Below are positions 1-10,706 of a stretch of DNA of 64,000 nucleotides, piece after piece (position 1 is the stretch's first letter; every line of letters starts with the position of its first letter). Below the pieces are notes generated by a model, which worked only from the letters and a program-made list of their open reading frames with translations, had not been told where the DNA came from and searched no databases. A program made the position numbers and the translations under genes. Source of the DNA: Hippophae tibetana (taxonomy: Eukaryota > Streptophyta > Magnoliopsida > Rosales > Elaeagnaceae); contig CM072812.1 in the NCBI GenBank assembly GCA_037013495.1, positions 39,305,001 to 39,369,000 of the forward strand. Direction: 5' to 3'.

Positions 1-1
1 A

Positions 2-137
2 GAAGAGGAATTGAGGCTATTATCATTGACATTCTTATGGGCTCTAGCACTTCCTGAAGGGGAATTGAGGTTGGCCAGATTGGCATATGGTAAATTTGTT
101 GCTCCTCTTTATCTTGCTGCTGAAGACGATGATCATA
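2..137 (+). CDS. Possible host exon remnant, partial, unidentified
   Basis: A frame open from base 2 encodes about 45 residues of ordinary mixed composition, rich in Leu and Ala and ending in an acidic Asp cluster. It then runs into DNA that reads as copia gag on the other strand, so the apparent stop at 167-169 lies in transposon sequence. A donor-like GTAAAT sits at 90-95, so the exon could end there. I do not recognise the product. With the exon-like pieces at 5,709-6,180 it may mean that the intervening transposon block lies in an intron. It could equally be chance coding potential. Confidence 0.25.
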
Positions 138-767
138 AAAACTCCTTAAGAGTCACAGTTCTGGCCTGATCTATGATAGTGCACACAAATACATTGTAGT
201 GATGATTTAATCCACAAATCGTGTACGAGATCAAATCTCTTGGTTGAACTGATTCTCCTATTGCCATTAAACTATCAGCAAGTCTTTAACTTCATCGTAT
301 AGTCATCTACTGACATAGTATCCTTTTCATCGTTTGCAATGAGAGAGTTGAAGATGAGAAAATTTCATATGTCTCCCACAATTCTACCAGTAAGATAGCC
401 AGATACTTTCAAAGAAACCGAGCCATAAATTCAGTTTCTAATGGTTTCATTTGTACACTTCCAGATTCCAGATAGAAAATTCTAGTGAGATAACACTGGT
501 TCCAGCACCATACTTTGGTGGAGGTTTTTTTGTTCCATTCATATATTCCTCAATGCCATACGCAGAAATTGCACAACTGCTTCTTTCATATAAGATAATT
601 TGATGGATCTAGTTTGATAGGGAAGCTGAGATTTACTGCTGGTACAATGCAGATTGCAATTGCACTAGAGAACCTCCATCAGAAGCAATAGTCTTACCAG
701 AATCTGGTGTGAAAGTCACCATTAGTGAGGGCACGTAACGTGCAACAATGAAGATACCTAAACCCTA
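132..767 (-). pseudogene. Ty1/copia gag fragment (UBN2/DUF4219 type), decayed
   Basis: Read on the minus strand just downstream of a primer-binding site, this stretch gives the start of a copia gag in several frames. It includes a KLDPSNYL-like opening, an EEYMNGTKKPPPKY stretch, a SVDDYTMKLKT helix, and the typical tail with QPRDLISYTICGLNHHYN and ARTVTLKE. At least two frameshifts and several stops separate these blocks, so no protein can be made. No zinc knuckle, protease or pol follows: the element is cut at about 132, next to the exon-like fragment. In intact elements such a protein forms the virus-like particle around the retrotransposon RNA. Confidence 0.75.
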
Positions 768-780
768 GGCTCTAATACCA
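768..780 (-). other. Primer-binding site, initiator-tRNA-Met type (degenerate)
   Basis: The minus strand reads TGGTATTAGAGCC, one base from the common plant copia PBS complementary to the 3' end of initiator tRNA-Met. It lies exactly between the gag fragment and the LTR that begins at 781, which fixes the orientation of this relic. Confidence 0.65.
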
Positions 781-1022
781 TGCAAGTGGATTGATCTCAG
801 AGAAACAAAAGTGGTACACAAGAGAAGGAATAAAAACTGTTGAATACTTTCTGATTACATGTAAAGTTAGTTACAGAGCTATTTATAGACTGGTTAATTA
901 CATGGCTACCAATCAATAAATACACGTGTACACTTTAGCAACTTCTTCTAAAACTAATTCTGTTAGTCTACGCTTCTTTGATATTAAGTGCTTTGTTGGA
1001 TAGTATTATCAGTTTTGTGTAC
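781..1022 (-). repeat. 5' LTR of the decayed copia element (outer end approximate)
   Basis: The LTR starts with TG immediately beside the PBS. A minus-strand TATA-like CTATAAAT lies at about 881-889, as expected for an LTR promoter. The outer end is not certain because no partner LTR is present in the window; 1,022 is an estimate. A 17-bp string at 974-990 is repeated exactly at 1,110-1,126. Confidence 0.5.
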
Positions 1023-1346
1023 AAGAACAAGATAGGTATAAGCAAATGAAATTTCCTAATTATGGTTTAGCCTTATGAGATTGGTTTAGGTGAAACCCAA
1101 GGCATACTGTTCTTTGATATTAAGTGGTATCTAAAGGAGAGCAAATTGGGCCTATTCAAGTCTGATTTTTTTGCTTTTATTTTTGGCTGACCTAAAAGAA
1201 AGGTAGAGAGATGCTTTGAGGTTTCTTTGATCAGTCGTAAGTAAGACTCAATAGATAGGGCAGTTTTAGGCATAAGACTTCGACAGACCTCTTCCATTAT
1301 CACAAGCATTCTCTGATTTTTTCCCATCGAAGAATTGGTGAGATCC
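1023..1346. other. Unassigned spacer with an antisense open frame
   Basis: This interval joins the copia LTR to EPRV-1. A 98-codon open frame on minus (1,073-1,369) shows no motif I recognise and overlaps the start of the pararetroviral sequence, so I do not call it a gene. The second copy of a 17-bp direct repeat lies at 1,110-1,126. Confidence 0.4.
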
Positions 1347-1932
1347 TTATCTAAACTTTCTAGACTCATCTTCTTCTAGTTCTAGTTCTGAAGTTATTTC
1401 AGCCAAGAATAAAGAAATTATAAATATAGAAAATATTGAAAAACTTTGCAAAATTGGAATGTTTCAAAATATGGAACATTTCAGATGTATAATAAAGGGA
1501 TTTTTCCTTTAAGTTTGATTACATAATAAAAGCTGTTGGACAGACCCGGGAGAATAATAGATATAAGCCTTCTTTCACTTAATCTTATAGATGCATATAA
1601 AGAAAAAATTAATTATTTACATGTAGGTCTTATTCAAATAGCACTCAAATCTCATACAAGAGAAGGTTTAAACAATTCAGTTCTTTAATGTATTAGAGAT
1701 AAAAGACACAGTAAGTTTTCAAACTCTTTATTAAGATGTGTGGAGACTTCATTAAGTACTGGCCTTATTTACTTTTATTGTTTTCCCAATTTTACTATCC
1801 ATAAGATACTAATGTTGTGAGGGCCTTAAAGGTTGATTTTAAAACTCATGGATTTGATATGCAAACGTTGAGGATATTATTAATATTTTTCCATTATTTG
1901 TGGATAAAATCCGTAGTTGAATTTAGATAAAA
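1347..1932 (+). pseudogene. EPRV-1 movement-protein region (30K superfamily)
   Basis: A Ser-rich stretch at about 1,362-1,390 leads into a segment with the hallmarks of a caulimovirid cell-to-cell movement protein: a YLHVGLIQIA block near 1,615-1,645, a short RDKRH segment, and a YCFPNFTISI-like block near 1,778-1,805. Such proteins line plasmodesmata to let virions or nucleoprotein pass between cells. The frame has several stops and at least one shift and cannot be expressed whole. No start codon can be chosen. Confidence 0.65.
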
Positions 1933-2029
1933 CATGGTTGGTTCATCCCCTATGTCATGTATACTTAAGAAGAGCTTACAGCTGAAGCAGTTGTTGAAGG
2001 ATTAGCTTTATGCAATTTACAAAGTTAAA

Positions 2030-2412
2030 ATGCCATCTGAAAAAGGAAAGAAGGTAAAAGAGCATTTAGTGATTTTGTTGAACAATTCGTCTAGATCTTC
2101 TTAAAGATTCTTCCCAAAGGAGATAAAGCAATATAAAATGATGTGGTTCAGAAGGTCATCATCTCTACAAAGTGGTCCTCATCTAAAAAGAAGTGGTTTC
2201 AAGGACCTATGCAAAAGATGAAAGATGCCTCAACAAGTAAAAGTAAAAGGAAAGTCCCTACATGTTGCAAATGTGGAAAAAAGGGACAGTATAGCAATAG
2301 TTGTCGCACACAACAAAAGATAAATAAATTACTAGTCAATGACAGTCTTAAAAAACAGTTGTCCCAAATTCTCTTAACAGATGAGTCCGATGAAGAAAAA
2401 TATTATCTTTGA
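2030..2412 (+). pseudogene. EPRV-1 coat-protein C-terminal region with altered zinc finger
   Basis: The open part (2,143-2,412) is Lys/Ser-rich and then holds a CCHC-like finger, CKCGKKGQYSNSC, at residues 42-54, followed by a short acidic tail. This arrangement is typical of the nucleic-acid-binding end of caulimovirid coat proteins. The histidine expected in CX2CX4HX4C is Gln (codon 2,287-2,289), so zinc binding should be lost. Upstream sequence (from about 2,030) continues the same protein with stops. The ATG at 2,143 is only the first Met after a stop. Confidence 0.65.
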
Positions 2413-2939
2413 GTCATCTTTCACTTCATTCAAAGAACATATAGATGAGATGAATTGCAAGGATGAATGTGATTGCGACTACTATATTAAATGTTCTTAC
2501 TAAAGAAGCCTTATCTAAATATATAGAGATAGCAAAAGAAGTTCCCATTACTTCATACGAAAGAGGAAAGAAAAATTTAAGAACAAATCTTGAGAATCAT
2601 GAAAAACAATATTTACGTTTTTAACAAAATCCTCAAAAAGATTAAAAATACAACGGAAAAGAAAGAACCTACAATTATATATCTTAAAGAAGAAATTAAT
2701 CAAACAAGATCTTAAAGATCTTAAGAATAGAGTTCATATTTTTGAATTACAAAAGTGTATTAAGACTACGTTTTGAACACGAAGTAGATAATAATGGAGA
2801 AAACTTCCAAAATCTTCCACATGAGTTTACTTAACATCAAACTCAATCCCATTGGATTGAAAAAAGGGAAGAATTTGGTACCTTAAAGGAACTAATAGAA
2901 GAAAATCCACAACAAATTGCTAATATGTAGTTTATTAAT

Positions 2940-3200
2940 GCTCTTAATTGAGTAATTAACCATAAGTGATATTTAAAGGTAACTATTGTGATAGTTAAAG
3001 ATATTTTACAATAGAAACACTTATTGATTTTGGAGCTTATTTAAATTGTATCAGTGAGGGAATAGTGTCTACCAAATATTTCTTAAAAACAACACAAGTA
3101 TTATATACAACCAATGGAGGAAGAATGCATATCCATTATAAACTTTCTAATGCTAAAGTTTATAATAATAGAATTGTCCGGAACTACTTTTTTACTCGGT
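2940..3200 (+). pseudogene. EPRV-1 aspartic protease region
   Basis: Around 3,010-3,080 the plus strand reads an ETLIDFGAYLNCIS-like block, the site of a retroviral-type pepsin fold in which Asp-Thr/Ser-Gly-Ala is expected. Here the middle position is Phe, so the catalytic loop appears altered. The protease would cut the viral polyprotein. Stops occur on both sides. The region between 2,413 and 2,940 is heavily decayed polyprotein with no clear domain. Confidence 0.5.
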
Positions 3201-3639
3201 AAAGAGTTGTCCAAAATGGTCATCTTAGGTACTGTTTCTTAGTATGTTATACCCGTTTAAGATAACAGAAGAAGAAATAATCTATGATTTGAAAGGTCAC
3301 ATAATGATATTCCAATTTTCAAAAGAACCTTGTGACATGAAATCAATAATCTCAAAAGTAAAGTAATAGAAAAGGAAAAAAATTTATTACTTAAAAGGAA
3401 AATGATAAAAGAAAAAATTGTCTCTTGACAAAGAATCAAATCTCTTAAAGAGAAGTTTGAAAAGGAAATGTGGTGAGCTATTTAATGCTTTTTGGTGAAA
3501 AAAAAGAATAAAGAAGTAGAAGAACTCTCATACGAGCTAGACTTTAAAGAATATAAAATTCCTACTAAAGCTAGCCTGTTCAAATGAGTGAGCGTCACTT
3601 GGAAATTTGCAAAAACGATTGACCTTTAAAAAAGGGGTT

Positions 3640-4770
3640 GATAAGAAAAAGTTAATTTCCTTGGTCTTGCCAAGTTCTTTGTGAAAAATGCAGTTGAATT
3701 GGAATTAAAATGAGGTGTTTCTAGGCTAGTTATTGACTATAAACCTTTAAAATTAGGTTTTAAGATGGATTAAGTACCCAATCCTTAATAAAAAGGATTT
3801 ATTAATCGTATTCATAAGGTGATCGTCTTTTCAAAATTTGATATGAAAAGCGGTTATTGGAAAATTTAAATTACATAAAAAGATGGATATAAAGCTGCTT
3901 TTACAGTACCATTTGGGTATTACAAATAGAATATTAAGTCTTTTGGTCTTAAAAATGCTCCATAAGAATTAAATTATGGACGTAATTATCAATTCTTACA
4001 TAGGATTTACTATCGTTTACATTGACAATGTGTTGGTTTTCTCACAATCATTAGATCAACATTGGAAACACTTAATTATGTTTTGTAGGATCGTTAAAGA
4101 GGCATGATTTGTTGTTTCCGTAAAAAAAAAAGAAATTATTTTAAACAGAAGTAAGATTTTTGGGCCATAACATTAGCTAAGGGGTGATATTTCCAATTAA
4201 TAGGTCTATAATCTTTGTTGAAAAATTTGCAGATGAAATAAAAGATAAACAACTTTAAAGGCTTTTAGGAAGCCTTAATTATTTCACGGATTTTTATAAA
4301 AATCAACAACAAGATGCCAAACCTCTCTATTAACTGCTCAAAAAGAATCTATTAGAATGGAATCTAGTCTGTACTAATACTGTTAGATGGCTTAGAGTTT
4401 GGATATGAAGGAATCTTAAAACAAAAAAAGGGTATAAGAGAGGCCCTTGTGCACTTCAGGAGTATAGAAGCCACCAAAAAGAATTACACTACAATCAAAA
4501 GATAAATTTAGCCATCGTCCTTAGTATCTCTAAATTTCAGGATGACCTTCTTAACCACATTCTTACTTAGAATTGACTGCTAAAAAGATCTTTGAAAGGA
4601 TGTAAAGAACCTAGCTCCTATACAAATTTTTGCTAGGTTGCAAGTTATAGTCAGTATTCAACTTCAATATTGAGTTATACTAGGATAATCCAACTCTCTT
4701 CCTGACTTCCTTACCAGGGAACTTCTACTAGCAATACCAGAAAATCTCCTTCAAAACTTTCTAAAGGGGT
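3640..4770 (+). pseudogene. EPRV-1 reverse transcriptase and RNase H region
   Basis: Recognisable RT blocks in order are LVIDYKPLK (about 3,727), SKFDMKSGYWK (about 3,835), AAFTVPFGYY (about 3,895), FGLKNAP (about 3,943), and the active-site block IVYIDNVLVFSQ (about 4,011-4,050), where the second Asp of the usual Y-x-D-D is Asn. LLGSLNYF at about 4,262 begins the connection region, and 4,480-4,770 matches the RNase H part. In the family this enzyme copies pregenomic RNA into DNA. Frameshifts and stops are frequent. Confidence 0.75.
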
Positions 4771-5700
4771 AGAGTTTAAGAAAGTTCGATCGCAAACCAT
4801 CATTCTGATTGAGAAGGAAGGTCAACAAAACTCCTGATCAGGTTCTCTGTATCTAGCTAATAACTTACATCCAACCATTATTCCAAAAAATAGGGATTAC
4901 TATGAGACTATCCTTAGAGAAACTAATTTAGTGATATCTCTAAACTAGACAGATATTTGCCATTTTGCTAGAGAGAATTAAAGATTGAGGATCTAACCAA
5001 GTATATATGACTACTTTTGATTATATTTAACTTTGGGATCAAGTCTTCTTTTACAAAAACCTTGAAAAGGCTCACACTTGGTATATTCAATTTAAAATTA
5101 TTAATAGAGGCTGCCTGATCAGAAGCTTTGTTGATAGCCTCGTTGTATTGAGCTTGCTTTGCCTATTAAGAGGAGATGATTGCTCATTGTTTGAATCATC
5201 GGTTTTCTTGTGTGTTTTCTTCCGTTTGTAATAAACTTAGAAGTGTGTTCTCATCTTTTGTAAATTTTTTAAGTTTGAGAAATAAATTATTTTGATTTTC
5301 TCTACTTTTCTAACATGGTCTGCGGTTTTTGATAATTGGTATTTTCATTGTGGCAAAGATTCATACTTCTAATTCTGATTCTAATCCTCCTTCTAATAAT
5401 GATTCTGATTCTGAACTCTACATTATTTGTAATGTGTAAATTATGGTCAGAAGCAATTTGTAATATATTACTATCAAAACAATTTTAAAGGACAATTTGG
5501 TCAAACACATTGATTTTTTTTTTTTGGGTTCTTAAAACAGTTTTGAGAAACAATAGCCTAACAATTTAATTATTTTTTAAAATTGGAAAAAATTGTTCTT
5601 GTAATGATTTAAAAACAGTTTTTTGGAAATTGTTTTGAAGTTAAGTGGCTAAACAAGCCTCTGTATTTTCTGTGTTTATTTTGAGCATGTTGCTTCCGTA
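4771..5700. other. Decayed EPRV-1 tail then AT-rich spacer
   Basis: The first 330 bases may be the remaining 3' part of EPRV-1 but carry no motif that I can name. From about 5,100 on there is AT-rich sequence with T-runs and no convincing open frame. If 5,709 is a true exon start, this is intron sequence, and the pyrimidine-rich stretch before it is compatible with that. Confidence 0.4.
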
Positions 5701-5708
5701 AACTTCAG

Positions 5709-5887
5709 CAAGCAACCACATTCATGTTAAAGTTACTGTCACTTGTCCTAGTGGTTTTCTAGGAAGGATTTGGAAGGGCACTGTGATAAATGTGAAGGTG
5801 TCTGAAATAGAATTTGATCTGCAGCGAGAACTCCACGCGAGCCTACCTAATATCTTGAGCTACATTGAACTCGGACATCTGATCTGA
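5709..5887 (+). CDS. Possible host exon, unidentified product
   Basis: An acceptor-like TTCAG ends at 5,708. The following frame (codons from 5,711 to the stop at 5,885-5,887) gives about 58 residues of balanced composition, with a TVTCPSGFLGRIWKGT block and a hydrophilic helix-like end. It does not resemble any retroelement protein in the window, and I cannot name it. No clear donor lies before the stop, so this may be a decayed or terminal exon. It is proposed to belong with 6,021-6,180. Confidence 0.3.
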
Positions 5888-6020
5888 ATCATGCATCATG
5901 TCCTTAAAAACATCAATACTGATTGAGCATTTTAAGAAAAATACTTGCTTTTTATCGATGTTCTCAGATTGGCAATTGGCTGAATAGTTTTTTAAGCTGG
6001 AAAAATTCTTTTTCTGTAGA

Positions 6021-6180
6021 TGTCTTACGATCAGCAATTGGCTTCACTGTATTTACTGCTCTCCTTTCTTCATGGGCCCTTACATTTTCCATTGGGGGTG
6101 AGCGCCTCTTTGGCTCTGTGTGGGATCAACTAGTAATGTACAACCTTGCTGACAGAATTGGCCTGACAGGTTGGAGCTAG
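6021..6180 (+). CDS. Possible host terminal exon with a hydrophobic segment
   Basis: A strong acceptor-like tract, TTCTTTTTCTGTAG, ends at 6,020. The frame after it encodes about 52 residues up to TAG at 6,178-6,180. It holds a transmembrane-like stretch (AIGFTVFTALLSSWALTFSI) and a polar tail ending GLTGWS. The same frame is open from 5,923, so the exon could begin earlier. The product is unidentified. A near-duplicate of about 24 bp (5,957-5,980 versus 6,020-6,043) lies at the acceptor. Confidence 0.35.
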
Positions 6181-8861
6181 TCCTTAATGTCTTTTATCTC
6201 AGGAGTCCGAAGTACACATGCACACCTTTATGGTTACCTCTATTTACATAAAATGCTCTTCTGTTTCATATATTTGGTTTATTTGGGAATTCTGAAGGCT
6301 TATTATACCTCTATGTTTGTTTCCTTGTGTACATCTGTTGTAAATCCCCGTTGTTGTAGAAGCAATGCATAGTGATTTCTTTTTCTCCATCAAACGAATT
6401 ATGCTTTTAAGTTTCATTTTGTTGTTTGAAACTAGTTTTTTGTTTTCTAATTCATTTATATATCAAAAAACTCTTTCAGTAAAAAGTTGTTTTATTCTTC
6501 CAATCACCCCTTAAGTCACAATAAAAAAAAAAAGTTGACTAATGCATGGAAAAGTGAACTTGGAATATGTTTTTATCTTTCCAAAAAAAAAATAAAAAGT
6601 GTGGAAAAATGAAGTCGAGTTATCAAACAACATTCATTTTGAAAACTTGGTTTCCAAAGTTGAATTTGGAAACAAAATTGGTTATAAAAGAGGCTCTGAG
6701 TGATGCAGAACAAGTATCTATTGGTGTCTTTTACTTGTATAAAAAATTGAAGAAAATAAAGCCTGTTATTGGGATTGGATATAATTAATTAACTTCGGTC
6801 TCTGAAATTTAGTCAGATTATTGATAATTGATCAATTGTACCGTCTCTTTTTCATTCTTTTGTATATTTTCTTTTTATTATTATCTAAGACCTCAAATCA
6901 GTATTACCCGAGTTTATACTTGCTCAATTTAAATGAGTGATACTGGAATGTATTATACTAAATGGTATTCTGAGACATGGGTATGAAAGACGGTCATTGG
7001 GAAGAGAAGCAGCAGTTAATAAGAATTTCTGTTCAGTTTCTTGTTGAGTGAAGTGTTCTTTTAGAATCATGTTAGAAAAGATTAAGCTGTAGAAGAAGGT
7101 GAGGCATTTTTAAATGAATGAGCTGTTATGTTCATCACAAGTTTTTGATAGTTGCTATTGACATGACTCTAAATTTGGTGCAAAAAGTTCCAAGGATTGT
7201 TTCATATGCTTTGTTCAGGACTATTTTGTCATATTTGGTTAACATTAATAGAAATGATAATGAGAAATAATTCACAGTATTTGTGTTTGATTTGGGTATT
7301 AATATAAAATAGAATATAAAGTACTCCAATTTAGAAATACATTGTAATGTTTTATTTTTCTTATAAATTTATATAATTATTTTTTATTTTTTTATTTTAT
7401 TTAAAAATAAATAAAAAATTATTTTTAATTTTACTTCATTTATAATTTTATAAATTTTATTTTAATATTTATTATTAATATAACTATGCAAATAGATACT
7501 CCTGAAAATATACAAGTGATTGGTATTTGCTTCGGCCGTAATTTCCTTATGAAAGTTATTTTCTTGCTACAAAACACCCCCCCAGCCCAAGCTGGAAAAG
7601 GAGGGAAATAAAGAGGAGAAATCCCATATATGGTTAAGGTTTTCACTGTTTTTGAGTATGTACTAAAGTCAAACATAATTTGCCGTATTATAGGAATTAA
7701 AGGTCAGTTTCGTATTTTACTATTTCCTCTTTCTCACATGTATTTTTTTCTAACAAATTTTTAACATTTATATTTTCAAGTTATGGGGTTTTCGTCCTTA
7801 AAGTACTGTATTAACTCTGAAATGTGTTGAATGCGTGTTCAGTTTGAACCTGCCCTCCCTCTAACATACCTTTGATCTTGCAATTGCCCTCACAAAAAAA
7901 TGACAAAATATCTGAGTGTTATCATTGACTAATTTTTTGTTTTTTTTCCCATCTATTATTAATAGTTGGACCTACTCCAACTCTAATATTCCAATCAAAT
8001 CAAGATTTACAAGTCTTCATATATTTACTGTTCCTTCGTATCATAATCAATTTTGCAAATTTTCTATTTATCTTCTGTGGTTTATAATTGGAAAAAAAAC
8101 CAGGAAGAAAAGTAGAAGTAGAAGAATAGGTCTTGTATTTTTGTGGAACAAAGAACAGGTCCTTACTGATATTATTATTATTTTTTAATTACTATTTCTT
8201 ACTATTGATAAAATGATCAAAATTTTGACTGCAAAATATAGTTTCATAAGCACGTGTACAACTTAAATAATGAATGATTTTACCACAATGGTAGATCAAC
8301 TGTCATTTTCCTTTGGCACTAATTCAATCAAGCTTTATATTCTAACTGTGATACTTGGGTTATATTGTTTGTTACCAAATGCGAGTTTAAAATAAGTGAA
8401 AAAGACATCTTAGTTAATGACTATTCTAACTTACCACATACTTTTAAAAATTCAGAAAAAGAAAAGAAAAAAATGTATTCTTAACTAATTGTTGAGGATT
8501 TATTTTGAATTATCAGATATTGGATCCCACGTCAGAGTTTTCAAGGAATAATTTGCTTAGATTTGAAGCTTGGAAAACTGTTATTCCCATGCCCTTGGCA
8601 TTCCTCCCTTTGACAAATGCTAATGGCGTGAAATTACATATATATTAATTATAACATATCATCATGTGATAAAATAATTGTGAAATAACTTTTTTATATT
8701 TTTAATTTTTTTTATATTATAATTAATATTTATATAAATTTGTTCCTATTAAAATTTTCTTAGTAATTTATTTCAAGAATAAAAATGATACATAAAATAA
8801 TTATAAGGTGAAGTGCGTCCCCTTCCACTTTCTATTTCAAAGTTTCAATTATAAATTGGAA
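6181..8861. other. AT-rich intergenic DNA, no gene seen
   Basis: Small open frames here (for example 6,187-6,372 and 6,567-6,788) have biased, low-complexity translations and no motifs. A short C-run lies at about 7,577. I see no transposon domain, RNA gene or promoter that I can defend. Confidence 0.5.
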
Positions 8862-8971
8862 AAAGTGTCGGTTTATCTCATATATTACAAAATATGCATT
8901 TTAGTACTAAGTTGATTAGGGAAAAGAAAAGTGTCCGTTTATCTCATATATTTCAAAATATGCATTTTAAT
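8862..8971. repeat. Two-copy tandem duplication, 66-bp period
   Basis: Bases 8,862-8,905 recur at 8,928-8,971 with few changes, around the shared core TTTATCTCATATATT. It lies in non-coding AT-rich DNA. It looks like a simple local duplication. Confidence 0.7.
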
Positions 8972-9392
8972 CATGTTGTATAATTTAATAAAAATGATTA
9001 AGTTGAATTCATCCGATTAATATAATATGATTGAAATCAAGAATTATATACAACAAAAATATATTTGTTAAATATATGTCTAATTAATTAATATTAATTT
9101 AATAATTTTAAGTTATAATAATTAAAAAATTTTGGTAAAAAAAGATTTATATGTACCCAAAAGCTTAGAATCAGTTCTTTAACAGTAGAAAGATAGAAAA
9201 CATTTGATTTAAAAATAAAAGAATTTAAGAATATTATAACTTCATTTATCGTATTATCTATGAAGAATAAGGTTATGTGTTCTTCACATGTATTTTTTAT
9301 ATCTAATTTAAATAAAAATCATAATTTAAATTTATTTGATTCTTTATAAAAATTATTAGACCATTTAAGATAAAATACAAAAATAACAAAAC
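8972..9392. other. AT-rich flank of Copia-1
   Basis: Non-coding AT-rich sequence. It supplies the 5-bp target CAATC duplicated on insertion of Copia-1. Confidence 0.5.
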
Positions 9393-9397
9393 CAATC
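9393..9397. repeat. Copia-1 target-site duplication, left (CAATC)
   Basis: CAATC directly precedes the 5' LTR and recurs directly after the 3' LTR at 15,307-15,311. Confidence 0.95.
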
Positions 9398-9622
9398 TGT
9401 TGGTGTGTGTTGTTGTGGCAGACACCAATGACTCAGTGGAGTAAAACATGGAGCATACAATAATGGTAGTGGATCCATAAAACATGGATATGCAGGAATT
9501 ATGGTTATTGTTTAATTTTCGTTTTCTTTGTATACATATATCTCAACTATTGTACAGAAACAGATAACAGAAATAATAATGAAATATACTGATAATTATC
9601 AGAGAAATACCATATTTTGACA
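9398..9622 (+). repeat. Copia-1 5' LTR (225 bp)
   Basis: Begins TGTTGG and ends TTGACA. It is identical in length to the 3' LTR and differs from it at one base. It should carry the promoter; a TATA-like ACATATAT lies at about 9,535-9,542. Confidence 0.97.
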
Positions 9623-9637
9623 TGGTATCAAAGCAGG
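9623..9637 (+). other. Copia-1 primer-binding site (initiator tRNA-Met)
   Basis: TGGTATCAAAGCAGG abuts the 5' LTR with no gap. It matches the plant copia PBS for initiator tRNA-Met apart from one A in place of G. Minus-strand DNA synthesis would be primed here. Confidence 0.9.
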
Positions 9638-10706
9638 ATATTGCTAATGAACTACCTGCTGATTTATGACGAAACTACCATTTTTTGATTGCTGATGTGC
9701 AAATTTGTAGATTTGCTGATTTGTTGATCTCTGATTTCTGATTTCTGAATTCTGATTTCTGGTTTCTGATTTCTAAATTCTGATTTCTGATTTCTGGTGT
9801 GGCTACTGATTGTAGCTGCAGTTTTTCGTTTTTTTTGAGTTCTGATTTCTGGTTTATATTCAGCTCTTGTAGCCGTTCAAACACCAAACATGTGCAGCTC
9901 AGAAATGAAAGCAAGATAGTTATTTCACGATTATTTGTTCAGAAATTCAATAGAAGATTACAGGTTACATTTTTAAAAAAAAAATATATCAGCATACAAC
10001 TTACAAGGAGTCAAGGGATTCGCAATCAGAGCAAATTTCTGTTTCTGCTACAGATTTCTAATTTCAGCTGATTTCTGTTTCCTGCTGATTTCTGTTTCCT
10101 GCTGTTGATTTTTTGATTTCTGGTTTACACTTACCCTCTGAATCTGATTTCTGGGGTGGCTTGTTTGGTTTACAGTTTCTCGACACTGGTTCGATCTATG
10201 TGGTCGTTCTGACTTACTCATTGAAACCGTACCGGTCTAATTGGTTGGCTCCAACGCTGGTTGCCTCACAGAGTGGCCGGTTTCACCATCAGTTTCTTGT
10301 CTGGAAAAGAAACAGAACACAACGATAACAGGCGCTGATTGCTCGTTGGTGTGGAATTATCGCAGTTTCTCTACGCAGCAACATATATTTTGTGGTTTAT
10401 CTGCATGTGTGGAACGAGAAGGAACTGCACAGAAGTTGCGTGAAGCCACAGTAGAAGAAACTGCGTTGAGAAACGCAGTAGAAGAAGCTGCGTTGAGGAA
10501 GGAAGAATTTGTGCTGAGGAAGAAGAAGGAGGAAGAAGGAGCTGCGAAAAAATTGAAAAAAAAGGGAAATTTTAGGGTTAGCAGCTGCGCGAATATGAAA
10601 AGGGAGGTTTAGGGTTACAAATTTTTCTTTATATAGTGTTGTACGAATTGTAAAAAAAAAAAAAAAAAAAAAAAGGAAAAACGGAAGGAAATTTTTTTTA
10701 GATTTC
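9638..10706 (+). other. Copia-1 untranslated leader with TTTCTGAT-type repeats
   Basis: About 1.07 kb separates the PBS from the gag ATG. Degenerate repeats of a 7-8 bp word around GATTTCTG fill about 9,705-9,800 and return at about 10,045-10,150. A purine-rich stretch with GAAGAAGCTGCGTTGAGGAA-like internal repeats lies at about 10,415-10,560, then an A-run of 23 at 10,652-10,674. A 123-codon frame (10,241-10,612) crosses the purine-rich part but its translation is Glu/Lys low complexity, so I treat it as leader. Confidence 0.7.

Larger units (their letters stand above)
1347..5100 (+). mobile_element. EPRV-1: endogenous pararetrovirus (Caulimoviridae), decayed
   Basis: The order of recognisable modules on plus is that of a plant pararetrovirus: 30K-type movement protein, coat region with zinc finger, aspartic protease, reverse transcriptase and RNase H. 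There is no integrase and no LTR. Modules lie in shifting frames with dozens of stops, so this is an old integrated copy and not a functional virus. The movement protein and RT blocks look closest to the petuvirus/florendovirus side of the family, but that is an impression by eye. It differs clearly from EPRV-2 in wording and base composition, so the two are independent integrations and not a duplication. Confidence 0.8.

Noticed and set aside
1073-1369. 98-codon minus-strand frame
   Set aside because: No recognised motif and it overlaps the start of EPRV-1 on the other strand. Likely chance.
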